From Elusimicrobiota bacterium (GTDB lineage: Bacteria; Elusimicrobiota; Elusimicrobia; UBA1565; UBA9628), in contig DAHZHT010000001.1 in the NCBI GenBank assembly GCA_027406905.1, positions 308,555 through 372,554 of the forward strand: 64,000 nt of DNA, given 5' to 3'. Shown here piece after piece: positions 58,021-64,000 of the stretch. A program made the translations under genes and the position numbers. The notes under the pieces are model-generated. The model searched no databases and had not been told where the DNA came from. It saw nothing but the letters and a program-made list of their open reading frames with translations. The first letter of the stretch is position 1. Each line of letters begins with the position of its first letter.

Positions 58021-58857
58021 TTGTTTTTAGGTCTCCACTGTTCCATTCGCCAAGGTTTTCTTGAGGCTCTTAACTACGCCGAGTTTTTAAAAGCCCAGGC
58101 GATTCAAATTCTCCCTTATCGCCGGCATGCAGAGCCCGAAGAAGAAGATTACGCCGGGTTCGCCCAGAGACTCTCTCAGAGTTCAGTCAAGAGGCTTTAT
58201 GTCCATTCTCGCTTTGTTCCCAATCTCGCGCTTAACGACGAGAAAAAAAGACTTTCTTCGACAGCGCGTTTGTCTTATGAAATGAGCCTCGCCGCTCGCC
58301 TCAATGCCGAGGCTTTTGTCCTCCATTTGGGAGCCTATTCCGAAGGAGATTTGATTTCTTCCGGAATAGTTTTGGCGGCTCGCTCAATTTATCAGGCTCG
58401 CCAAGAAGCGGAAAAAAACGTTTCTCTTTGCATTGAAAATGTCCCGGGCGGCGGGAGAAGGCTTGGAGGGAGATTGGAAGAGTTAGCTTCTTTTGCGGAA
58501 GCTCTCCAAAAAGAAGACGCCAAGATTCCTGTTTCTTTTTGTCTCGACACCGCCCATGCCTGGGCCGCGGGATATCCGATAGCGGATTGCGAGGGGATGT
58601 CTCGTTTTTTAGAGAAAGCCGTGGGGCTTTTGGGAAAAGATAAAATTCGTCTTTTTCACCTCAATGATACTCATTCGGAATTAAATTCCCACCGCGAAAG
58701 CCATAGCCTGTGGGGACAAGGAGTTTTAGGCTTTGAGGGGCTTCAGTTTCTTTTATCCTCGGAAAATTTTCGCGATTGCTCCGGAATTTTAGAAAGCCCC
58801 AAGCCGGGAGAGGCGGAGCGGCTCAATTTTAAGAAGCTGGTGGAACTTAACTCCTGA
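58021..58857 (+). CDS. nfo: Endonuclease IV (AP endonuclease family 2)
   Basis: This 278-residue TIM-barrel protein starts at a TTG with GAGAGG upstream. Zinc-binding positions of endonuclease IV are recognisable: His in LHCSI and VHSR, His in VLHLGAY, Glu in CIENVPG, Asp and His in CLDTAHAWAAGYPI, FHLNDTHSELNSHRESH, and Glu in GILESPK. It cleaves DNA 5' to abasic sites. It lies 19 nt after tRNA-Ala and may share its promoter. Confidence 0.92.
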   Translation: MFLGLHCSIRQGFLEALNYAEFLKAQAIQILPYRRHAEPEEEDYAGFAQRLSQSSVKRLYVHSRFVPNLALNDEKKRLSSTARLSYEMSLAARLNAEAFVLHLGAYSEGDLISSGIVLAARSIYQARQEAEKNVSLCIENVPGGGRRLGGRLEELASFAEALQKEDAKIPVSFCLDTAHAWAAGYPIADCEGMSRFLEKAVGLLGKDKIRLFHLNDTHSELNSHRESHSLWGQGVLGFEGLQFLLSSENFRDCSGILESPKPGEAERLNFKKLVELNS

Positions 58858-58879
58858 CTGCCATGTGGAGATTTCGGGT

Positions 58880-60157
58880 TTAAACTGAAATTTCCGTCCC
58901 TTCTTTAGCCACTTCGCAAATTAAAGGCGAGGATTTTTGGGAAATTAGATTCTGGGCATCCGAAGCCATTTGGTCCAGGACCGAATCGGCGTAAAGAGAA
59001 TCCTGGTGAAACAAAATGAGGCGTTTAACATTGGCTTTAATCGCCAGATCTACGATATTGAGAAACCCTGAATGCCCGAGAGTTTTGTTTTTCTCGTAGT
59101 CTTCTTGGGTAAAATGCGCGTCGTGAATTAAAAGGTCGGCGTTGCGGCAAATACCGGAGAATTTTTCGTCATAGTCTTGAAAGGCGGTCACTTCTGGTCC
59201 GTAAATTTCCGCGTCAGGAGAATAAACCACCTTGCGCCCTTCCGCCTCAATTGCGAATCCAAGGCTGGTGCCGGGATGATTGGCGTGAAAAGCGTGAATA
59301 ACGAGATTCGGCAAAACTCTATAAGAGCGCTCTCTAAGTTCATGAAGTTCAAATCGGGCCTTGGGAAGGGGCTTGCCTGGTACTTTGAGAACCTCTTGAA
59401 GCAGAGCCGGGATACTTTTTCCCGGTTCTGGAGCCGCCGCGATATGAATGAGGGTGTCCGGAGTTTGAGCGGAGGAAAAAGAGAGAAGGCCTTCGACATG
59501 GTTCTGGTGAAAATGGGTGAGGAAAACCCGAATTTCTCTGGCGGCGCGATTTTTAAACTCTTCGTTGAGAAAATCAAGTCCGCTTCCGGCGTCGAAAATA
59601 AGCGCGTGGTTTTGATAAGAAAGTAAGATTGCGGGAGTGTGAGTTCCGTAACGGGAAGGCGTTGGAATATTTTTAGTGCGCGAGCCTAAGATTTTTATGC
59701 TTAGGACAGCGGATCCGGTCGAACTGGAAGATTCCGGGGCTGGACTTACTGATGATGGCTTAATTGCGTTGACTTCGGCGCTTGAAGCGAGATTACTCCC
59801 GATGATTTCCGCGATGGTTTTGGCGAAAGTGTTGACGTCGTAGGGCTTGATGATAAAGCCGGAAGCCCCTAACTCTTTGGCTTTTTGCTTTTCCGACTCG
59901 AAAGATTTGCCTGAAACCATGACGACCTTGATGTGCTTGGTCTCGGGACTAGTTTTTATCTTGTGACACAGGGTCAGACCGTCGATGCCGGGCATGAGTA
60001 TATCTAAAACTATTCCCTGATAGCTTTTTTTTCGAAGAGTGTCGATGACTTGAAGGCTGTCGGAGACCAAATCAACGTCAAAGCCTCCTTCGCGCAATAA
60101 ATCGCTGGAAAGGCTTCCCGTTAGTTCGTCGTCATCGACTACCAAAACAGAGAGCAT
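58880..60157 (-). CDS. Receiver domain fused to a metallo-beta-lactamase-fold domain
   Basis: This 425-residue protein has an N-terminal response-regulator receiver (1-120) with VVDDDE, phospho-acceptor Asp52 in VLDILMPG, and Lys104 in IIKPYD. A Ser/Pro linker (121-150) joins it to an MBL-fold hydrolase (151-425). The metal motif reads THFHQNH (214-220), so the Asp of HxHxDH is Asn219. NHPGTSLGF, SPDAE, IHDAH and FHQD supply the remaining ligands. The layout suggests a phosphorylation-controlled phosphodiesterase or an oxygen/metal sensor output (inference). No cognate kinase is adjacent. Confidence 0.88.
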   Translation of the reverse strand: MLSVLVVDDDELTGSLSSDLLREGGFDVDLVSDSLQVIDTLRKKSYQGIVLDILMPGIDGLTLCHKIKTSPETKHIKVVMVSGKSFESEKQKAKELGASGFIIKPYDVNTFAKTIAEIIGSNLASSAEVNAIKPSSVSPAPESSSSTGSAVLSIKILGSRTKNIPTPSRYGTHTPAILLSYQNHALIFDAGSGLDFLNEEFKNRAAREIRVFLTHFHQNHVEGLLSFSSAQTPDTLIHIAAAPEPGKSIPALLQEVLKVPGKPLPKARFELHELRERSYRVLPNLVIHAFHANHPGTSLGFAIEAEGRKVVYSPDAEIYGPEVTAFQDYDEKFSGICRNADLLIHDAHFTQEDYEKNKTLGHSGFLNIVDLAIKANVKRLILFHQDSLYADSVLDQMASDAQNLISQKSSPLICEVAKEGTEISV

Positions 60158-60186
60158 AAATCTATTTTATAATTATATGAATATAG

Positions 60187-60759
60187 ATGAAAATTATAGC
60201 AGGATTGTTACGGGGAAAAAACTTTCCGGCCCATTCTGAAAAAGGGGTCAAACCCATTTCAGGAAGGATCAAGCAGTCTTTATTCGATATTCTCTCGCCC
60301 ATTATCCAGGGCGCTCGGTTTTTAGATCTCTTCGCGGGCACGGGCGCCGTCGGTTTTGAGGCTTTGTCTCGCGGTTGCGGGTTTGTTTTTTTTGTCGAAC
60401 AAAACAAAAGGTGCGTTCGTTCAATTGATGAAAATATAAAATCTTTGGGCCTAAGCTCCCGCGCCAAGGTTTTTGAGGGAGATGTTCTCGATGATTTGTC
60501 CTGGATTCCCTTTAGATCCGGCGTTGAATCCTTTGATATTGTTTTTTTGGGGCCGCCTTACCGCGATATAAAAAATACCCCATTATCTCTGACCTCAAAA
60601 TCCCTGGAGCGGGTGATGGAAGCCCGGCTGGTCTCAAAAGGGGGACTGGTTATTTCTCAGCGGCACGTTAAAGAAAAAGTGGATGTCCCCCAGGGGCTTA
60701 AGATTGTCAAAGAGACAAAATACGGCGATACCCTTTTAGTTTTCATGCGCTTAATCTAA
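60187..60759 (+). CDS. rsmD: 16S rRNA (guanine-966-N2)-methyltransferase RsmD
   Basis: This 190-residue SAM-dependent methyltransferase begins MKIIAGLLRGKNF, the typical RsmD N-terminus. Motif I is FLDLFAGTGAVGFEALSRG. The NPPY-type catalytic motif reads LGPPYRD. It modifies G966 of 16S rRNA. It is divergent from the receiver/MBL gene with a 29-bp AT-rich spacer, and its stop overlaps the convergent sixA by 4 nt. Confidence 0.92.
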   Translation: MKIIAGLLRGKNFPAHSEKGVKPISGRIKQSLFDILSPIIQGARFLDLFAGTGAVGFEALSRGCGFVFFVEQNKRCVRSIDENIKSLGLSSRAKVFEGDVLDDLSWIPFRSGVESFDIVFLGPPYRDIKNTPLSLTSKSLERVMEARLVSKGGLVISQRHVKEKVDVPQGLKIVKETKYGDTLLVFMRLI

Positions 60760-61238
60760 CAGCGGCGGGACAAAGAATCCGAGGACCACAAAAAAGACGC
60801 TTGAAAATCCTGTTGGGGATTTAATTCTAAAGTCACGATTTGAGCGGGCTGAAGCCCGATATTCTTGCCGCAGAGAAAATAAACCATGTCTCCCAATTGC
60901 GGCTGATGCCCAACTAAGACCAGGCCTTCACAGCGCAAAGCCCAGGGCTTAATTTCATTAAACAATTCCGGCGCGGTCAGGATGTTCGAGAGGGGCTGGA
61001 AGGATTTTGTCCCTTGGGGGCAATTAAGCGCGGAGTTAATTTGAAGGGCGGTTTCATGCGCGCGCTTAAGCGGACTGTGGAGAATTATTTCAGGAATTTT
61101 TCCCCCGTCTTTGATGATAAGCCCCGCTTTAAAAGCCGAGGCTTTGCCCTCTTCGGATAGAGGCCGGTCAAAATCGGAGGCGACGCCCGCTTCTTTCGCG
61201 GAAGGCGAATGTCCGTGGCGAACGATGTAAAGTTTCAT
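60756..61238 (-). CDS. SixA-type phosphohistidine phosphatase
   Basis: This 160-residue histidine phosphatase begins MKLYIVRHGHS with the catalytic RHG. LSEEGKASAFKAG, SPLKRAHETALQI and LVLVGHQPQLGDMVYFLCG (second catalytic His) complete the SixA pattern. It removes phosphate from phosphohistidine, for example in HPt domains or PTS proteins. It abuts the PLD-family gene (shared base at 61238). Confidence 0.88.
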   Translation of the reverse strand: MKLYIVRHGHSPSAKEAGVASDFDRPLSEEGKASAFKAGLIIKDGGKIPEIILHSPLKRAHETALQINSALNCPQGTKSFQPLSNILTAPELFNEIKPWALRCEGLVLVGHQPQLGDMVYFLCGKNIGLQPAQIVTLELNPQQDFQASFLWSSDSLSRRC

Positions 61239-62398
61239 TAGAAAAAGGAGCGAAACGAATACCAGAACCTTTCAGCTATTTTATCAGAGAGAGGCCTTTC
61301 CCGCCAAGAATCGAGGGTAATCTCGCGAGAGCGCGCGATGTCTTCGCTGAGGGCGGAGGATAACTTTTTTGAGAATTCTTCATCGAGGATATGAAGGTTG
61401 AGCTCAAGGTTGGATAAAAGGCTACGGTGATCAAGATTATAAGAGCCGACAGCGCTCCAGGTTCTATCGGCGACCGCGGTTTTCGCGTGAAGAATCGGCC
61501 CCGGCCATTCATAAATTTTGACTCCGTGCTTTAGTAGATGATCGAAATGATATCGCCCGGCTTTTTGAACCCAGGGCAGATCCGAAGCTCCTTGAACCAG
61601 GATTTTGACCTCCACTCCCCGGCCTGCGGCCTTGGCCAGGGCGCGGGTTATGCGGAAATCTGGCACGAAATAGGCGTTGGCGATAATTAGCTCTTTCTTG
61701 GCGGCGTGAATCGACCGCAGATAAGCGGAGCGAATTCGGGTTCGATGGAGAAACTCTTGATTGGCGGCGACCCAGACTTTGGCGTTGCCGGGTTTGAAAT
61801 CGAAGGTTTGGGGAAAAGAGATGGGACGTTTGGTCTCTTTATTCCAAACGATTCTAAACAATCGGTCAATTTCCGCGGCGGCGGGGCCTTCAACTTTGAC
61901 ATGGACGTCATGCCAGTCGTTGCCGCCTTCTTCGACCGGCGCGTGATCATCGGAGATGTTGACTCCGCCGGTAAAGGCGATTTTTCCGTCTATCGCCAGA
62001 ATCTTTCTGTGGTCCCGGCGGTTAAGGCCCCAGCGGGGCCTCCAGGGAACCAGGGGGTGGTATTCTAAAACCTGCACTCCGGCATTTCTAAGGCGATTGA
62101 TAAAGACTGGGTCGATGTCAAAAGAACCGATTGCGTCATAAATAACTCGAACCTTGAGTCCCGCGCGGGCTTGAGTTTGAAGTCTTTGCGCGAATTCCCG
62201 ACCGGTTTTATCGGCTCTTAGGCGATAAGTCTCTAAATGAATTGAATCCTTGGCGTTTTCGATGGAGCGCCACATTTCTTCATAGACGTCTTTTCCGCGA
62301 GTCAGAAGGGTTAGTTGGTTGCCGTCATAATAACGTTTGATTTGACGGGCAAAACTATTGGCGCCCTTGCGGGTTTCTCTGGTTTCTTTGGTTGACAC
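61238..62398 (-). CDS. Cardiolipin synthase-like phospholipase D family protein
   Basis: This 386-residue protein has two HKD motifs: DHRKILAIDGKIAFTGGVN (His, Lys, Asp, near 135-150) and LHAKTAVADRTWSAVGSYN (near 300-318). There is no N-terminal membrane helix, so it resembles the ClsB-type bacterial synthase rather than ClsA. It would make cardiolipin or a related anionic lipid by phosphatidyl transfer. It lies 77 bp from a divergent AsmA-like gene that may also deal with lipid transport. Confidence 0.88.
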   Translation of the reverse strand: MSTKETRETRKGANSFARQIKRYYDGNQLTLLTRGKDVYEEMWRSIENAKDSIHLETYRLRADKTGREFAQRLQTQARAGLKVRVIYDAIGSFDIDPVFINRLRNAGVQVLEYHPLVPWRPRWGLNRRDHRKILAIDGKIAFTGGVNISDDHAPVEEGGNDWHDVHVKVEGPAAAEIDRLFRIVWNKETKRPISFPQTFDFKPGNAKVWVAANQEFLHRTRIRSAYLRSIHAAKKELIIANAYFVPDFRITRALAKAAGRGVEVKILVQGASDLPWVQKAGRYHFDHLLKHGVKIYEWPGPILHAKTAVADRTWSAVGSYNLDHRSLLSNLELNLHILDEEFSKKLSSALSEDIARSREITLDSWRERPLSDKIAERFWYSFRSFF

Positions 62399-62474
62399 CT
62401 GTCAGTATAACAAATACCTCTTCAGGGTTCGGAAGCGCTTTTTGAAAAACTGTTACAATTAATAGGGAATTGTA

Positions 62475-64000
62475 ATGTCTGCGCATTCAAACAGCGGAAA
62501 AAAACCTCGTTTCGCTTTACGTGTGGCCAAGCTCTTATTGAAGGGCTTTGCTTTGGGAATCTTGTTTTTTTCCTCGGTTTTTCTTGGAGTCTTCTTTTAT
62601 TTGCCGCGTCTGATGAGCGGTTCTCGAACCCGCGAGGTTTTAACCGAAACCCTTCAAGAGCGGCTTCATCGCCCGGTCTCAATTGGTTCTATCTGGGCGA
62701 CTTTCAACGGTCTTAAAATCGAAGATCTCTCAATAGGCGGAGTTCCGGAAGATCCAGGGGCGCTATTAAGCGCGCAAAGCGCTGTCATAGATTTAAATTT
62801 AACTCACTTAATGGAGAGACAAGTAGAAATCGGGGCTATTCATTTAAGGGGACTGCGTTTAAATCTCCGCCGAGGGGCTTCTGGCGCTTGGAATTTCCCG
62901 CCGCTCTTTTCATCCGGAGATTCGGGGAAAGAAGAAATCGATATTTTTGGAGAAATCCCGCTTTCGCTGATTTTATCTCCCTCCGGCTTATCCATTGAAG
63001 AGGGGCATGTCCAAATTGACGATGTTCAATCGAGCACGACCTTGGATGTCCATCTAGTGGAAGGCGATCTCAAACCCTTAAACTTCTCGCGTCCGACTTT
63101 TCTTCATTTCAATGGAGAAGTCGCGGGTTTTGCGAAGGCGCGTCCGGTCAACGCTTCCTTGACTTTTGAAGGAGTCGCCGATTTTGATTCTTTTGATATG
63201 GACCGGGCTTTTTTAAGGGCCGAAAAATTTACGCTAAAATCTTCCAGCTACGCTGTTTCCGGTTCCTGGAGGCTGGTGGGATTTAAAACGCCCAATCTTG
63301 ACGCTTCTCTTCATTTGCCGGCATTGGAACCGTCCGATTGGAAAAATCTTTTTGGGAAAGGGTGGAACGTTCATCTTCCACAAAGCGATTGCGAGTTCGA
63401 TGCGGATTTTTCAAGCGCGGCTATTTATCTGCGCCGTTTTACGATCTCGGCAGGGTCTCTCAATGGATCGGCGGAGGGAGAGATTTCTCTCCCCAAAAAT
63501 TCTTCTCCTCAAGCGCGTTTGGCGGTTAGCGTCTCTGATTTTCCCCTTGATTTCTCGGCCTCCATTTTCCCTCCCGTCAAAGTCTATCGTTTAAAAGGAA
63601 CCGTCAGCGCGGCGGCGCAGGTGAGCGGAGCGCTTAAACAGATGAGAATAGAAAACTCGACTTTCTCGGCTGAAAATTTTAGCGCCCGCATTTTCGGAGT
63701 CAGGGAAAAAGCCAGGCATCTTGATTTTGCCTCTTCCGACAGTTTTGCCAAGATGTCTTTTAATGCGAGAGATTCCGAGGTTAGGACTTCTTCCAACACT
63801 TTTTCAAAAGTCAACGGGAATTTTCTACTCCTCAACAAGCGCGATCTGCGTATACGCTCGCTTTATTTTAAATGGAGAGGTTCTTTTTTTCGGGGAAAAG
63901 GGCGGGTTTTCCCGCTACCCAAACCGCGAATTGTCGCGATCGCGGGCTCGATTAACAAGATTGATTATGAACAGGTGGAAAATTTTCTTGAACAGATGCG
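62475..64000 (+). CDS. AsmA/TamB-like membrane-anchored protein (3' partial)
   Basis: The frame runs from the ATG at 62475 without a stop to the window edge, at least 508 residues. A basic N-terminus is followed by a signal anchor (about 22-43, LLLKGFALGILFFSSVFLGVFFYL). Next come RRPVSIGSI-type and repeated beta-rich segments: VEIGAIHLRGLRLNLRRG, GAWNFPPLF, YAVSGSWRLVGFKTPNLDASLHLPAL. This is the pattern of AsmA-like proteins that bridge the periplasm as lipid-transfer grooves. The end and full length are not in the window. Confidence 0.78.
   Translation, partial: MSAHSNSGKKPRFALRVAKLLLKGFALGILFFSSVFLGVFFYLPRLMSGSRTREVLTETLQERLHRPVSIGSIWATFNGLKIEDLSIGGVPEDPGALLSAQSAVIDLNLTHLMERQVEIGAIHLRGLRLNLRRGASGAWNFPPLFSSGDSGKEEIDIFGEIPLSLILSPSGLSIEEGHVQIDDVQSSTTLDVHLVEGDLKPLNFSRPTFLHFNGEVAGFAKARPVNASLTFEGVADFDSFDMDRAFLRAEKFTLKSSSYAVSGSWRLVGFKTPNLDASLHLPALEPSDWKNLFGKGWNVHLPQSDCEFDADFSSAAIYLRRFTISAGSLNGSAEGEISLPKNSSPQARLAVSVSDFPLDFSASIFPPVKVYRLKGTVSAAAQVSGALKQMRIENSTFSAENFSARIFGVREKARHLDFASSDSFAKMSFNARDSEVRTSSNTFSKVNGNFLLLNKRDLRIRSLYFKWRGSFFRGKGRVFPLPKPRIVAIAGSINKIDYEQVENFLEQM

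Overview
The window is a gene-dense bacterial chromosome segment, mostly of one mid-GC composition. The cell is Gram-negative: there is a TolC-family outer-membrane factor, a beta-barrel porin, an ExbB-ExbD-TonB system, a BamE-like lipoprotein and an AsmA-like protein. Three features suggest a little-characterised phylum such as Elusimicrobiota or a relative (inference, moderate to low confidence): a very large M48 membrane protease with an unusual secreted N-terminus, a fragment of the NVGIGTTSP-type surface protein family, and a minimal sigma-54 module. There are no rRNA genes, CRISPR arrays or prophages. Three tRNAs are present: Met(CAU), Arg(UCU) and Ala(GGC).

Layout. 1-3.9 kb: a coiled-coil/propeller membrane protein, a dienoyl-CoA-reductase-like SDR with an enoyl-CoA hydratase homologue, and a secreted phospholipase-C-like protein. 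4.0-8.6 kb: a tightly coupled type II fatty-acid-synthase-like operon (enoyl reductase, KASIII, ketoreductase, dehydratase, KASII, small membrane protein) without its own acyl carrier protein. 8.6-9.3 kb: a VapBC-type pair. 9.3-13.2 kb: a sigma-54 control unit made of a PAS histidine kinase, an NtrC-type activator with no DNA-binding domain, and a short divergent RpoN. 13.2-20.6 kb: an eight-gene leftward operon for a tripartite ABC-2 exporter, with a hemerythrin and a sugar nucleotidyltransferase at its head. 20.7-22.6 kb: a rightward stress group (tandem Usp, hemerythrin, CBS protein). 24.5-28.6 kb: a leftward envelope group (histidine kinase, SRPBCC protein, YceI; porin and cytochrome c). 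28.7-30.3 kb: a YiiX-like peptidase and a RelBE-type module. 30.4-40.2 kb: a long leftward array from thrS through a 1073-residue TPR protein, ExbB, two ExbD, an undocumented 54-residue ORF, TonB, an OmpA-like protein and an ECF sigma/anti-sigma pair. 40.4-53.3 kb: housekeeping and metabolic genes (ettA, panD, a VanX-type dipeptidase, two class III aminotransferases around an aldehyde dehydrogenase, three-part transhydrogenase, a QueC homologue). 53.3-64 kb: the Arg tRNA, a DUF3800 cassette, the M48 protease, endonuclease IV, a receiver/metallo-beta-lactamase fusion, rsmD, sixA, a PLD-family synthase and a partial AsmA-like gene.

The most unusual structural theme is a set of small accessory cassettes bounded by long exact direct repeats of local host sequence. 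A DUF4143 ATPase cassette lies between 73-bp copies of the CBS/kinase gene junction and also carries a 109-bp, slightly diverged copy of the TolC/HlyD junction found 5 kb away. A DUF3800 cassette lies between 83-bp copies of the promoter plus 5' half of the Arg tRNA gene. A RelBE-type module lies between 23-bp repeats. Three GGGGACAGTCCCC palindromes look like REP elements, and two of them alter the coding ends of adjacent genes. Several genes sit so close to a -10 box that their transcripts are probably leaderless.
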